From contig CAMDJM010000052.1 in assembly GCA_945900785.1 (NCBI GenBank), positions 1 to 33,088 of the forward strand: 33,088 nucleotides of DNA. The letters are read 5' to 3'. The notes beneath the pieces were generated by a model. That model made no database searches, had not been told where the DNA came from, and saw only the letters and a program-made list of their open reading frames with translations. This DNA is from Akkermansia muciniphila. Lineage in GTDB: Bacteria > Verrucomicrobiota > Verrucomicrobiia > Verrucomicrobiales > V1-33. The translations under genes were made by a program, and so were the position numbers. This document shows positions 6,964 to 17,193 of the stretch, in pieces; the first letter of the stretch is position 1, and every line of letters begins with the position of its first letter.

Positions 6964-9900
6964 CTAGCCGCCACCGATGCGGGCGACGTCGCGGCTGTTG
7001 GCTTCAAAGGCGGCGTTGAGGGCGTCGTCGCCGCTGAGGCCGTCGGCTTCGGCTTTGCTGATGGCCTGGAGGACGCGCTTGTAGTCGCGCGGCATGACTT
7101 TGACGAATTTCGGCACCATGTCGTCCCAGAGGGCGAGAATCTTGTAGGCTTTCTGGCTCTTCGTGAAGTCGGCGTGGCGCTTGATGAGGAGGCGGAGTTC
7201 CTCGGCTTCCTCGGATTCGAGTTTTTCGAGGCCGACCATCTGCGGATTGCAGCGGAGGGCGAAGTCGCCTTTTTCATCCAGGATGTAGGCGATGCCTCCA
7301 CTCATGCCAGCGGCGAAATTGCGGCCGGTTTCACCAAGGATCACCACTTTTCCGCCGGTCATGTATTCGCAGCCGTGGTCGCCCACGCCTTCGACGACGG
7401 CATTGACGCCGGAGTTTCTAACCGCAAAGCGCTCGCCGGCCATGCCGCGGATGAAGACTTCGCCGGTGGTGGCACCGTAGAGGGCGACGTTGCCGATGAT
7501 GATGTTTTCGTCGGCAATAAAGGTCGATTTGGCGTCAGGATAGATGATGATGCGTCCACCGCTGAGGCCCTTGCCGACGTAGTCATTGGCGTCGCCTTCG
7601 ACCTCAATGGTGACGCCCTTCGGCACGAAGGCGCCGAGGCTCTGACCGGCGCTGCCGGTGAACTTGAGGTGGACGGTGTCCTCGGGGAGGCCTTCCCAAT
7701 GGCGCTTGGTAATCTCATTGCCCAGGATGGTGCCAACGACGCGGTTGGTGTTCTTGATCGGCAGATCAACCCGGACTTTTTCGCCGCGCTGGATGGCGGG
7801 TTCGCAAAGATCGAGGAGGTGGGTGAGGTCGAGGGATTTGTCGAGACCATGGTCCTGGATTTCCGTGCAATAACGACCCACTTCCGGCCCCATCGGCGGG
7901 GAGTAAAGGAGCTTGGAGAGGTCGATGCCTTTCGCTTTATAATGGTCCACGGCGGCGCGGGCTTCGAGGGCGTCGGTGCGGCCCACCATTTCATTAATGG
8001 TGCGGAAACCCAACTCGGCCATGATCTCGCGGACTTCCTGGGCGATGAACTTCATGAAGTTCACGGCATGGGAAGGGTCGCCGGTGAAGTTCTTGCGCAG
8101 CTCGGGGTTTTGAGTGGCGACGCCGACCGGACAGGTATTGAGATGGCAGACGCGCATCATGATGCAGCCGAGGGTGACGAGCGGGGCGGTGGCGAAACCG
8201 AACTCTTCAGCCCCGAGCAAGGCGGCAATTACGACGTCGCGGCCGGTCTTCAATTGGCCATCGGTTTCCACCGCGATGCGGGACCGGAGGTTATTGAGGA
8301 CGAGGGTCTGGTGGGTTTCAGCGAGGCCGAGTTCCCATGGCAGGCCGGCGTGTTTGATGGAGGTTTGCGGGGAGGCGCCGGTGCCGCCGTCGAAGCCGGA
8401 GATGAGCACGACGTCCGCATGGGCTTTGGCCACGCCGGAAGCGATGGTGCCGACGCCGACTTCGCTGACCAGCTTGACACTGACACGGGCGGCCCGGTTG
8501 GCGTTCTTCAGGTCGTGGATCAGTTCGGACAAGTCTTCGATGGAATAAATGTCGTGGTGGGGCGGCGGGGAGATGAGTCCGACCCCAGGCGTGGAGTGGC
8601 GCACCTTGGCGATCCATGGATAGACTTTTCCGCCAGGGAGCTGGCCACCTTCGCCGGGCTTGGCCCCCTGGGCCATTTTGATTTGGAGTTCCTTGGCCTG
8701 AGTGAGGTAGAGGCTGGTGACGCCGAAACGCCCGGAAGCGACCTGCTTGATCGCGCTGTTCTTGGAGTCTCCTTCGGCATTCGTCCAAGTGTAGCGCGCA
8801 GAGTCTTCCCCACCTTCGCCGGTGTTGGATTTGCCGCCGATGCGGTTCATCGCGATAGCCAGGGCCTCGTGGGCTTCGCTGGAGATGGAGCCGTAGCTCA
8901 TGGCCCCGGATTTGAAGCGCTTCAGGATGGCGTCCATGGGCTCGACTTCATCGATGGAGATGGGCTCGCGCTTTTTGAAGTCCAGCAGACCCCGCAGGGT
9001 GAAGTGGTGCTTCATCTGGTCATTCACCAAACCGGAGTAGGTTTTAAAGGTGGTGTAGTTGCCGGTGCGCACCGCGTTTTGCAGGGAGTGGATGACCTGC
9101 GGGCTGAAGAGGTGGGCTTCGCCTTCGGAGCGCCATTGGTATTCGCCGCCGACCTCAAGGGCGCGGCTGGTGACCTGGCGGTCTGGATAGGCGTGGTGGT
9201 GGCGGGAGAGCAAGTCTTCGGCAATGCCTTCGATGCCGGCGCCTTCAATGCGGGTGGCGGTGCCGGTGAAGTATTTGTCGACGACCGCCTGCGTCAGGCC
9301 AACGCATTCGAAGATCTGGGCACCGAGATAACTTTGGATCGTGGAAATCCCGATTTTGGAGGCGACCTTGACGATGCCCTTGGTGGCGGCCTTCACGAAA
9401 TTCCTGCAGGCGGTGTAGTGGTCCACCCCGGTGAGGAGGCCCTGGACGATCATGTCATCCAGGGTTTCAAAGGCGAGGTAGGGATTGATCGCGGCGCAGC
9501 CATAACCGATCAGCGTGCAGAAGTGGTGGACTTCGCGGGGTTCGCCGGATTCAAGGACGAGGCCGACGCGGGTGCGCTTGCCGACGCGGATCAGGTAGTG
9601 GTGCAGGCCGGCCACGGCCATGAGCGGCGGGATGACGGCGTTGTGCTTGTCCACGCCGCGGTCGCTCAGGATGATGATGTTGATGCCGGCATCGATTTGC
9701 AGGCTGGCCTGGGTGCAGATCTCTTCGAGAGCGGCTTCGAGACCCTTGGCCCCGGATTTCGGATCGAAGAGGGTGCGGATGGTGACGGAGCGGAATTCTC
9801 CCTGGGCGACGTGCTTGAGTTTCGCCAATTCCTCGTTGCTGAGGATGGGGGACTTCAGTTCGATCAGGTTGCAGCTTTCCGGCTGGGGGTTGAGGAGGTT

Positions 9901-11550
9901 CCGCTCCGGCCCGATGGCGGTGACGGAGGAAGTAACGATTTCCTCGCGGATGCAGTCGATCGGCGGGTTGGTGACTTGGGCGAAGAGCTGCTTGAAGTAG
10001 TCGTAGAGCAGCTTGGATTTATCAGATAAGACGGCGAGCGGGATATCCGTGCCCATGGAGCCGGTGGCTTCCACGCCATCCTTGGCCATGGGGAGTAGGA
10101 TCTTGCGCTGGTCTTCAAAGGTATAACCAAACGCCTGCTGGCGCTGGAGGACGGTTTCGTGGTCCGGACCGGGCACATCGGTGGCATCGGCGATGTCGGA
10201 GAGCTTGATGAGGTTTTCATCCAACCATTCGCGGTAAGGCTGCTCGGAGGCGATCTGCTCCTTGATTTCCTCGTCAGGAATGATGCGGCCTTGCTTCATG
10301 TCCACGATGAACATGCGGCCGGGCTGGAGGCGGCCTTTGATGGCGATGCGCTCGGGCTCGATGGGCAGCACGCCGGCCTCGGAAGCCATGATGACGAGAT
10401 CGTCCTTCGTGACGTAATAGCGGCTGGGGCGCAGGCCATTGCGGTCCAAGGTGGCACCGATCATGGTGCCATCGGTGAAGGCCACGGAAGCGGGACCATC
10501 CCAGGGCTCCATGAGGCAGGAATGGTATTCGTAGAAGGCTTTTTTCGCGTCGCTCATGGACTCGTGGCCGCTCCATGGCTCGGGGATCATCATCATCATG
10601 GCATGCGGCAGGGAACGGCCGCCCATGACGAGGAGTTCGAAGACGTTGTCAAACATGGCGGAGTCGGATCCGTTCACGTTGACGATGGGGAGGATCTTTT
10701 TGATATCCTCGCCAAAGGCCGGGCTCTCCAGCAGGGGCTGGCGGGCGTTCATCCAGTTTACATTGCCCCGCAGGGTGTTGATTTCCCCGTTGTGGGCGAT
10801 ATAGCGGTAAGGGTGGGAACGCTCCCAGCTGGGAAAGGTGTTGGTGGAAAAGCGGGAGTGGACCAGCGCGAGGGCGGTATCCATGTCAGGATCCGAGAGG
10901 TCCGTGAAGTATTTCCCGACCTGCTCCGGCATGAGCATTCCTTTGTAAATGATGGTGCGGCAGGAGAGGCTGGCGGTATACCAGAAGGAGTCGAGCCCGG
11001 GCGTGCGGATTTGGGTATGGCTGCGTTTGCGGATGATGTAGAGTTTCCTCTCAAAGTCCTGGTCGCTGGCGCAGGCGGAGCTGCGGGCGATGAAAACCTG
11101 GCGCATGAAGGGCTCGCTGGCCTTGGCGGTGTTGCCGAGGGAGGAGTTGTCGGTCGGCAGATCGCGCCAGCCAAGGACGGTCTGGCCTTCTTCGGTGGCA
11201 ATTTTTTCGAATTCTGCGGCACTGGCGGCCCGCTCGGCGGGATCCGGGGAGCTGTAAACCATGCCCACGCCATAATGGCCGGCTTCGGGCAGGGTGATAT
11301 TTTCCAAAGCGGCGACTTTTTTCAGGAAACCGTGGGGCACCTGCATGAGGATGCCTGCGCCGTCTCCCGTGTTCGTTTCACAGCCGCAGGCCCCGCGGTG
11401 GTCGAGATTGACGAGAATGGTCAAGGCCTGACCCAAGATGGAATGGGACCGTTTACCCTTCATCTGGCATACGAAACCAACGCCACAGGCGTCGTGTTCA
11501 AACTGGGGATCGTAGAGGCCTTGCTTCTCGGGGAGTCCGTATTTGCTCAT
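6964..11550 (-). CDS. gltB: Glutamate synthase large subunit GltB
   Basis: The alpha subunit of GOGAT makes glutamate from glutamine and 2-oxoglutarate. The 1528-aa product has, in order, a class II glutamine amidotransferase domain with the conserved Cys22 ([10 protein letters not shown]) expected to become the N-terminal nucleophile after processing, the central domain, the FMN-binding synthase domain ([12 protein letters not shown] and [12 protein letters not shown]), a 3Fe-4S Cys motif [15 protein letters not shown] (about residues 1125-1140) and the C-terminal beta-helix GXGXG domain. I chose the Met at 11550, which places the nucleophile Cys in the usual position; an upstream Met at 11595 adds 15 unlikely residues. 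It is the first gene of the gltBD operon, where ammonia assimilation with glutamine synthetase would be regulated. Confidence 0.97.
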   Translation of the reverse strand: MSKYGLPEKQGLYDPQFEHDACGVGFVCQMKGKRSHSILGQALTILVNLDHRGACGCETNTGDGAGILMQVPHGFLKKVAALENITLPEAGHYGVGMVYSSPDPAERAASAAEFEKIATEEGQTVLGWRDLPTDNSSLGNTAKASEPFMRQVFIARSSACASDQDFERKLYIIRKRSHTQIRTPGLDSFWYTASLSCRTIIYKGMLMPEQVGKYFTDLSDPDMDTALALVHSRFSTNTFPSWERSHPYRYIAHNGEINTLRGNVNWMNARQPLLESPAFGEDIKKILPIVNVNGSDSAMFDNVFELLVMGGRSLPHAMMMMIPEPWSGHESMSDAKKAFYEYHSCLMEPWDGPASVAFTDGTMIGATLDRNGLRPSRYYVTKDDLVIMASEAGVLPIEPERIAIKGRLQPGRMFIVDMKQGRIIPDEEIKEQIASEQPYREWLDENLIKLSDIADATDVPGPDHETVLQRQQAFGYTFEDQRKILLPMAKDGVEATGSMGTDIPLAVLSDKSKLLYDYFKQLFAQVTNPPIDCIREEIVTSSVTAIGPERNLLNPQPESCNLIELKSPILSNEELAKLKHVAQGEFRSVTIRTLFDPKSGAKGLEAALEEICTQASLQIDAGINIIILSDRGVDKHNAVIPPLMAVAGLHHYLIRVGKRTRVGLVLESGEPREVHHFCTLIGYGCAAINPYLAFETLDDMIVQGLLTGVDHYTACRNFVKAATKGIVKVASKIGISTIQSYLGAQIFECVGLTQAVVDKYFTGTATRIEGAGIEGIAEDLLSRHHHAYPDRQVTSRALEVGGEYQWRSEGEAHLFSPQVIHSLQNAVRTGNYTTFKTYSGLVNDQMKHHFTLRGLLDFKKREPISIDEVEPMDAILKRFKSGAMSYGSISSEAHEALAIAMNRIGGKSNTGEGGEDSARYTWTNAEGDSKNSAIKQVASGRFGVTSLYLTQAKELQIKMAQGAKPGEGGQLPGGKVYPWIAKVRHSTPGVGLISPPPHHDIYSIEDLSELIHDLKNANRAARVSVKLVSEVGVGTIASGVAKAHADVVLISGFDGGTGASPQTSIKHAGLPWELGLAETHQTLVLNNLRSRIAVETDGQLKTGRDVVIAALLGAEEFGFATAPLVTLGCIMMRVCHLNTCPVGVATQNPELRKNFTGDPSHAVNFMKFIAQEVREIMAELGFRTINEMVGRTDALEARAAVDHYKAKGIDLSKLLYSPPMGPEVGRYCTEIQDHGLDKSLDLTHLLDLCEPAIQRGEKVRVDLPIKNTNRVVGTILGNEITKRHWEGLPEDTVHLKFTGSAGQSLGAFVPKGVTIEVEGDANDYVGKGLSGGRIIIYPDAKSTFIADENIIIGNVALYGATTGEVFIRGMAGERFAVRNSGVNAVVEGVGDHGCEYMTGGKVVILGETGRNFAAGMSGGIAYILDEKGDFALRCNPQMVGLEKLESEEAEELRLLIKRHADFTKSQKAYKILALWDDMVPKFVKVMPRDYKRVLQAISKAEADGLSGDDALNAAFEANSRDVARIGGG

Positions 11551-11901
11551 GTGTTTTTCAGATATCTGGTGGGGTGGGGACCAAAAGAGGGGCAAGCAGG
11601 TAGCGTTTACCGGTCAAAAATCAAGGTGGACTGAAATTATTTATAGGGAACGCCCCGATGGGTCTGCATAAGAAACGTGGCAAAAGGGTCATAGGGGTTC
11701 CTGATGCGTGCTTTTAATTGTGAAAGGAAGAGCATTTTATGCCATCGGGCACGAAAAACCGCTGCGACACGGCAGGAGGAAACAGCTGCTGGCACGGAGG
11801 CGGGTCGGACAGCAGCGCCAGCGCCACTCCAAAAAAAGACCGGTCCTCATGCGGCATGAGGACCGGTCGGGTCGGGTAAAATTTGGGGGGATGCGGGGAA
11901 A
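11551..11901. other. Intergenic region upstream of gltB
   Basis: About 350 bp without a gene. A TATAAATAATTT segment on the - strand (around 11633-11644) could be a -10 region for gltB, but no convincing -35 is in place. The terminator of the neighbouring DUF6941-type gene lies at 11831-11868. No small ORF or RNA motif was recognised. Confidence 0.35.
11831..11868 (-). terminator. Strong intrinsic terminator downstream of the DUF6941-type gene
   Basis: A perfect 14-bp inverted repeat (11838-11851 pairs with 11855-11868, CGG loop) is followed on the - strand by seven T (11831-11837). It lies about 30 bp past the stop of the - strand gene at 11902, so it should end that transcript and insulate gltB. 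Confidence 0.9.
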
Positions 11902-12309
11902 TCAGGCTTGTTGGCCTTCTTCGACGTAGATCACGCGCAGCGGGATGCTGGCGAGGGTCTGGCCGCTGAGGGACACTTCGAAGGAGAAGAGACCGGCTTT
12001 TTCAAAGCGCAGGGGTTGGAAGTTGAGGATCATGTTGCGGGTCACGAAATCTGCGCCTTCACCGAGTTTAATATCGATGGCGGCTTCGAGAGGCTGCATG
12101 GAGTTGTTGCCGTCCTCGTCGATCAGACGGATGGACAACTGGTGGTTGCCTTCGTCGGCTTGACGGAAGCAAATGCGCAGCGCGAGGGCGGCGGCGGGAT
12201 GGACCACGGGGAGAACCCGGGAGCCAATGGTGTCGAAGGTGCCGAGGACACACAACTTGGAGTTGTAGTCCATGGCGGAGTCACAAAGAGTTGCTACTTG
12301 AATATCCAT
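11902..12309 (-). CDS. DUF6941-family protein of unknown function
   Basis: A 135-aa protein starting MDIQVATLCDSAMDYNSKL and continuing with LGTFDTI, LALRICFRQADEGNHQL and LASIPLRVIYVEE. I recognise the pattern as the DUF6941 family, small beta-rich proteins widespread in Verrucomicrobia and planctomycetes with no established role. There is no signal peptide or membrane segment. The Met at 12309 is chosen because the conserved family start is MDIQVATLCD; a Met at 12345 would add 12 residues. It forms its own unit closed by the terminator at 11831-11868. Confidence 0.75.
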   Translation of the reverse strand: MDIQVATLCDSAMDYNSKLCVLGTFDTIGSRVLPVVHPAAALALRICFRQADEGNHQLSIRLIDEDGNNSMQPLEAAIDIKLGEGADFVTRNMILNFQPLRFEKAGLFSFEVSLSGQTLASIPLRVIYVEEGQQA

Positions 12310-12406
12310 AGGGCGGCGAAGATACCGGGATGCAAACTTTTGCAAAGCCTTTTCCGCAGCAGTTTTTGGAACTCCGGATGCTGTTTCCGCCGGCTGTTTC
12401 TGTGTC

Positions 12407-13594
12407 CTAGCTCCCTTTCACCCGGTAGTAGGCACGGGGGCCGCTGGGGGTGAGAGTTGTCGTGGTGGCAGTGGTGGAGGCTCCCACATTGGCCCAACTG
12501 TTAGTGGTCAAGCTGGTGCTGCGTTGCACCTGATAGGGCGGGGTTCCCCCGGTCCAGGTGAGGATGAGACTGCTGCCGTTGGCGGACCGGCCCACGGTGA
12601 GGGTCATGGGCGCGGGCACGGGCACGCTGTTGGAGACTTTCGTATCCACGAGGACACTGGTGGTGCCCACCGTGGCGGTGCGGATGAAGTTGCCGCCCAG
12701 GGCACTGCCGCTGAAGGTGAGGTTGTAGGTGGCTGGGGTGGTGATGGGGATGGACCAGCCGCCTGCAACCCCCGTGATGGCGTAAAACGTGCCTGAATCC
12801 GGCTGGATGCGCACATTGTTGAGGCCTTCGCCGGCATCGTAGCGGTTGTTGCTGTTCGTGTCTTTCCAGACCGTGCCGGTGAGGAACCGGTTGTAATGAT
12901 TCGCCACCGTAGTGTTGGCGGAACAATAGGCTCCGCTAAAGACCAGCGGGCCGGCGTCGGTGTTGATGTCGTTGTCCGGCAGCATGGCGAAGCCAACGTT
13001 GGTCAGGAGGGTGGACTGATTGGACATGATCGCGACGCGGTGGCCGCGTCCCAACTGCATACCACCGGTGCCACCCGGGCCCCAATCGATGTTCAGGGCC
13101 GCGTGGCCCTGGACCGGTGAATCGGCAAAGGAAAACACGCTGACATTCACAGCCACCCGGGAGAACGCAGCATCGACTTTGGCAATCTGCCCGGTGTGTT
13201 CCTGAACATCATTCGCGATCATGTATTGCGAGTGCAATTTCGAAGCTTCATAGAGCCGGCGGTCAAAGGCAGCGGGAGGCTTGGCAGCGATGGCGTTGAA
13301 CTCCGTCTGAAGGAGGTTCCGGTCCACGTTGAAGAAGTTGATGCCATTCTCCACATCGGCATTCCCGGTGGTTCTGAGAAAGGTGCCTTCGGCGGAGGGA
13401 TTCGCCCGGGCCCGGTTCATCAGCCAGACCAGCTCCTGCTCGTTTCCATCCGGATGGGCTCCATCCGCAGTTTTGTGATAGATCCATTCCGTCGTCTGGC
13501 TGAAGGCCTGAGGCTGGCTGGCCGCGAGGAAGAGCAGAGCGGAGCCATAGCGGCAGGAAGCAGGAAGGATTCGGCGGGGGATGGACTTTGTCAT
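12407..13594 (-). CDS. Secreted CAP/SCP-domain protein
   Basis: The 395-aa protein has a signal peptide (basic start, hydrophobic GSALLFLAAS, cleavage likely after QPQAFS). A CAP domain follows (about 50-220), recognised by ELVWLMNRARANP and PAAFDRRLYEASKLHSQYM with a later HTGQ segment. A beta domain with GTVWKDTNSNNRYDAGEG (about 240-260) resembles SdrD/Cna B-type repeats with Asp/Asn-rich metal-binding potential. The C-terminus (LILTWTGGTPPYQVQRS through YYRVKG) resembles the fibronectin III-like end domain common on secreted Verrucomicrobia proteins. Its enzymatic role is unknown; CAP proteins include proteases and binding proteins. Expected location is periplasm or cell surface. Confidence 0.75.
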   Translation of the reverse strand: MTKSIPRRILPASCRYGSALLFLAASQPQAFSQTTEWIYHKTADGAHPDGNEQELVWLMNRARANPSAEGTFLRTTGNADVENGINFFNVDRNLLQTEFNAIAAKPPAAFDRRLYEASKLHSQYMIANDVQEHTGQIAKVDAAFSRVAVNVSVFSFADSPVQGHAALNIDWGPGGTGGMQLGRGHRVAIMSNQSTLLTNVGFAMLPDNDINTDAGPLVFSGAYCSANTTVANHYNRFLTGTVWKDTNSNNRYDAGEGLNNVRIQPDSGTFYAITGVAGGWSIPITTPATYNLTFSGSALGGNFIRTATVGTTSVLVDTKVSNSVPVPAPMTLTVGRSANGSSLILTWTGGTPPYQVQRSTSLTTNSWANVGASTTATTTTLTPSGPRAYYRVKGS

Positions 13595-13937
13595 GAATTA
13601 CCATAAGCTCAATATTCACTATTTTCCACATTATTTTATTTGGGGGCCTTAATGATATACGAAAACTGCTTATAATGAACGATAAACACCGCCAGAAAAA
13701 CGAAGCGCAGGCAGCAGGATGAGGCTCTGGAGCGCTGTAGTGCTGGGGAGCTGTGGCCGCTCCCCCGGGCACCGGCGGGACGCCCGTGTTCCAAAGTCCG
13801 GGAGGCATGGTTCCGCCGCTGCCTTGCAAAAGGACCTGGAAATGGCACAGACTGCGCAGGGCCGGGCTTTTTCCGGGTTTCTGATCTCCCTCCGTGGACC
13901 TTTCTTTCAAATTCCCCCGCCTTCCAGGACATCGCCT
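13595..13937. other. Intergenic region between the CAP gene and trmO
   Basis: The first 90 bp are AT-rich and include TATAAT (13671-13676, + strand) without a good -35. From about 13720 the sequence becomes GC-rich and palindromic: a 7-bp stem hairpin (13745-13751 with 13759-13765) and a shorter one (13766-13770 with 13782-13786). No gene is apparent before the trmO start. Confidence 0.45.
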
Positions 13938-14729
13938 ATGCTTCAGCTTCAACCCATCGGTTACGTTAGAACGGGGAAGTCCGTCAAATTCCAAGCGCTG
14001 CATCAGCCGGAGGAAACCGCCGCGGAGCAACACGTTCTCGAGATGGTGAAAGGGCAGGGCTATGAGGATGGCTTGCGTGATCTGGCGGGGTTTTCCCGGA
14101 TCTGGCTGATCTGGTGGTTTCATAAAAATCACACCTGGCGCCCCATGGTGCTGCCGCCCCGGGGGCCGGCGGTGCGGCGCGGGGTGTTTGCCACCCGCTC
14201 GCCGCACCGGCCCAACGCTCTGGGGATCACCCCGGTGCAGTTGCTCGCCGTGGAAAAGGACCGGCTGATCCTGGGGCCCTGTGATCTGGTGGATGGCACC
14301 CCCGTTTTTGATATCAAACCCTACATTCCTGGCTACGACTCTTTCCCGCAGGAAACTTCCGGCTGGACGGGCGGGGTCGATGCTGCTCTGGCATCTCCTC
14401 CGGCCTATCAGGTTGACTACGCGCCATTGGCCCAGGCCCAGGCGGCCTGGCTGCTGACCCAATGGCAGATTGACTTCCGCCCCCGGCTGGAAGAACTGCT
14501 GGGCCGTGACCCCAGCCCGCACCGCACCCGGCGCATCAAGCGCGGGGCCGACGGCCGGTGTAGCATCGGCTGCGGGGCTTGGCGCGCCTGGTTCGGGCTC
14601 AGCGGCCAAACCGTCACCATCACCGAATTCGGCCCCGGATTTCCCCTCCGTTTCCTGCATCGCGAGGGCAGCGAAATCGTCCCCGACCGCGCCGCCCAGT
14701 TGGCGTTTTTGGAACACCCCTTCACTTGA
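13938..14729 (+). CDS. trmO: tRNA (adenine-N6)-methyltransferase TrmO/TsaA family
   Basis: TrmO methylates N6-threonylcarbamoyladenosine at position 37 of certain tRNAs using S-adenosylmethionine. The 263-aa protein starts MLQLQPIGYVRT and has the family signature RRGVFATRSPHRPNALG (about 80-96), then LVDGTPVFDIKPYIP (about 117-131). The C-terminal part (about 150-263, with FRPRLEELL and LHREG) fits the longer TrmO subgroup. The ATG at 13938 is chosen because the conserved family sequence begins there; upstream open frame is not family-like. A weak AGGA lies about 9 bp before it. It is a single gene facing the pel-like operon. Confidence 0.9.
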   Translation: MLQLQPIGYVRTGKSVKFQALHQPEETAAEQHVLEMVKGQGYEDGLRDLAGFSRIWLIWWFHKNHTWRPMVLPPRGPAVRRGVFATRSPHRPNALGITPVQLLAVEKDRLILGPCDLVDGTPVFDIKPYIPGYDSFPQETSGWTGGVDAALASPPAYQVDYAPLAQAQAAWLLTQWQIDFRPRLEELLGRDPSPHRTRRIKRGADGRCSIGCGAWRAWFGLSGQTVTITEFGPGFPLRFLHREGSEIVPDRAAQLAFLEHPFT

Positions 14730-14768
14730 TGGTGTGGCGGAGCATTCAATCCCAGGAGCCAGCAGTTT

Positions 14769-14790
14769 AGGTGAATTCAGTCATTCACCT
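14769..14790. other. Inverted repeat between trmO and the pel-like operon
   Basis: AGGTGAAT at 14769-14776 pairs with ATTCACCT at 14783-14790 across a 6-nt loop. A competing fold pairs CACCT with the AGGTG at 14795-14799. No T-tract follows on either strand, so it is not a standard terminator. It sits between two converging transcripts. Confidence 0.45.
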
Positions 14791-14919
14791 GCAGGAGGTG
14801 TGCTCCCGGTGACGCAAAGCCTTGAGATTCCTGCTCTCAACCCCTTAACTCTCAGCCAACAACTCTCAACTTCCTTTCAAGCTGAAAGGGGCCGTGCCGT
14901 CCGCCGGTGGGGCGGAGCC

Positions 14920-17163
14920 TCAGAAGGAGATTTTGGCCCCGGCGGTGGCGCTCCAGGCTTCGGCCCCGCGGCTGCCGGCGCGCCCGCTGGTGCTGTAGTC
15001 GATATTCAGGAAGAGAGCGGTGCGGGGGCCAACGAAGGCTTCCAGACCGGCCCCGGCGAGGCCTTCGGTTTGCTGAAATTCAAACTCCCGGGCGAATCCC
15101 CCGTAAACATAACCGCTCAGGTGGGGGGAGAATTTTTTGGAGAGGGTGAGGATGAAACCGTGCCGGCTGATGCGTTCTTCGATCAGGTTGCTGACAAGAT
15201 CCACGCGTTGTCCCCGGAGGACGCTGCGGAGGAAGCGGTCGGAGAATCCGGGTTCGCAGGTCTGGCGGGCGAAGCGCTGGATTTCGCCCTGATAGGACAG
15301 GGAGAGTTCGGGCCGGGTGGGGCTCTCGGTGATGAGGGTGTAGGTGGCGTTGAAGTTGACGTTGAGCCCCTAGCCGAGGTCACGGTTTTTAAAATCCACC
15401 CAACGGTAGCGGACGCTGCCCTCCAGGCTGAGGCGGTCGGTCAGATCGCGCTGCACGGTGAGGGCGAGTTGGTTTTGACGTCCATCCAGGGCAACGAGCG
15501 GCAGGGTGTCGAGGGCGCGTTCGTTGGCATTGAAGCTGAGTTCCCATGCGGTGGCACCGGGTTGGGCGGCGCGGCCAATGGCGGCTCCATAGAGGACGTC
15601 CCGCTGGGAGGCCCCGGCGCTGAGTTCGCCGTAGAAGCCCTGCTGGAGGTTACGACGCCAGACGCCTTCGATTTGATAGCGCTCGGTTTCCTTCATGCGG
15701 AGGAGGCGGGTTTCGTCGAGTTCAACGCTGTCCCAGGCGGAACGGATCAGGAAGACGTTGCCGGTGCCGGCAATTTCTCCGGTGGAGATTTCGGAGGTGG
15801 CGCTGAAGCGGGTGCCTTCGGCTTCGTGGGTGCTTTCGATCATTTGAGCCAGGGCGGGGGCGAGCCTTTGATTGAGATCGCTGCTGCGGCGGGCGGCTTC
15901 ATAGCGGGTGAGGGTGTCGTAGCGGGCGTCGTCCTTGACCCTGGCGTATTCCCCGGCGGCTTCGCGGGGAGCCCCGGTGGCGGCGAGGGATTCAGCAAGG
16001 TCATCGCGGGCGTCGAAGAATTCCCTGCGGGACTCGGCCCGGGTGCGGAGCTGTTTCAGGGTGTCGCGGGCGTTGGTATATTGGCGGCGCTTGAGTTGGA
16101 GGGAGGCTTTGAAGCTGGCGGTTTCCGGAGCACCGGGGGCGGTGGATTCGAGTTCGGTGAGGATGAGTTCGGCTTTGGCGATCTGGCCGGTGCGCAGGGC
16201 GTGGGAACCGGCCGTGAGGCGGGCATCGCGGTCGAGGCCGGCAAGGTGCTGCCGGGCTTCCGCCAGAAGGGTGGGGTGGGCGGCAGGGTCGTTCAGGATG
16301 ACCTGATAGGCGGTGCGGGCGTCCTGGAACATGCGGGCGTCCTGGTAGGCGTTGGCGAGGGTGAGCTGGTGGGGAAAGCTGCCGGCCGTTCCGGTTTTGA
16401 GGGAGAGCAGATAGTCCACGGCGCGGCGGGGCTGGCCGGCGGCGGTGTAGGCGTTGGCCTTGAGGGCGACAGCGTCCGGATCCCCGGGGGTGAGGGCGAG
16501 GAGTTGATCGGCCAGGCGAAGGGCGTGGGCGGATTCCTGTTGTTTGAGGGCGCTGTCCCCGGCTTTGGCGAGGGAATCGATAAGAAGTTGATTCAAGGCT
16601 TTCCGGGCTTCTTCCCGGGAGGGGATGGGGTAGCCGGGGGTCCGGAGGATTTCCTCGAAGGCGGCCTTGGCTTCCGCAGGTTTTCCGGCGTCATGGAAGG
16701 CGTAGGCGAGATCGTCCTGCCAAGGGAAGAGGCGGCCGGGATATTTGGTGGTTTTGAGTTTGGTCAGAAGACCGGCGGCGGCGGCGGGCTGGTTTTGCTG
16801 GATGAGTTGCTGGGCCTGTTGCGCGATGGGGTCTTCCGGGGCGTAGCTGGAGTCCTTCAGGAGGGAGGCGGTGAGGGTGCGGTATTGTTTGTTGGCAGGC
16901 TCGCGTTTCAGCAGGGCCTGGCTGAGAGCCGCAGCCATGCGGTGGTTGCCCATGCGGGAGTAGGCTTCCAGCAGCTCGCTGATCTGGCCCGGGGTCATGG
17001 TGCTGAGTTTTTTGAGAATGCCCTGTTCCTTGGCCCCCAGGGTGCCGGCGGTGGTGCTGATGGGCGGGGCGGCCACTTCAGCCCGGCGGATCTGGACCGG
17101 ATCCGCACCGGCGGCCGCAGGAAGGAGCAGGGTGAAAGTGAGGGAGAGGGAGGGGCGTAACAT
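14920..17163 (-). pseudogene. PelB-like outer-membrane export protein (TPR plus beta-barrel) with internal amber codon
   Basis: A signal peptide (FTLLLPAAAGA) is followed by TPR-type helical repeats (about 40-450), then a beta-barrel-like segment of alternating aromatic strands. The frame stops at TAG (15370-15372) after VDFKNRDLG. In the same frame, coding continues as GLNVNFNATYTLI and ends at 14920 with AWSATAGAKISF, a terminal Phe typical of barrel proteins. The whole would be about 747 residues. PelB in Pseudomonas carries Pel polysaccharide across the periplasm and outer membrane using TPRs and a C-terminal barrel. Here the stop removes the last strands, so export should fail unless the codon is read through or is a sequence error. 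The start is 31 bp after the preceding gene's end. Confidence 0.7.
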
Positions 17164-17193
17164 TTCCTTAAACTGGGTTGGGAGGCCGTTGGC

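Noticed and set aside
7174..10029. A 951-aa open frame on the + strand
   Set aside because: It is antisense to gltB, rich in Gly, Ala, Asp, Glu and Val as expected from the complement of C-ending codons, and has no domain.
10159..11634. A 491-aa open frame on the + strand
   Set aside because: Antisense shadow of the gltB N-terminal part with the same biased composition.
13263..14717. A 484-aa frame on the - strand
   Set aside because: Overlaps trmO antisense and the CAP gene out of frame; Pro/Arg-rich with no domain.
14470..17160. An 896-aa open frame on the + strand
   Set aside because: Starts inside trmO and runs antisense through the PelB-like barrel gene. The Gly/Glu/Ala-rich product has no motif, while the - strand has a signal peptide, TPRs and barrel strands.
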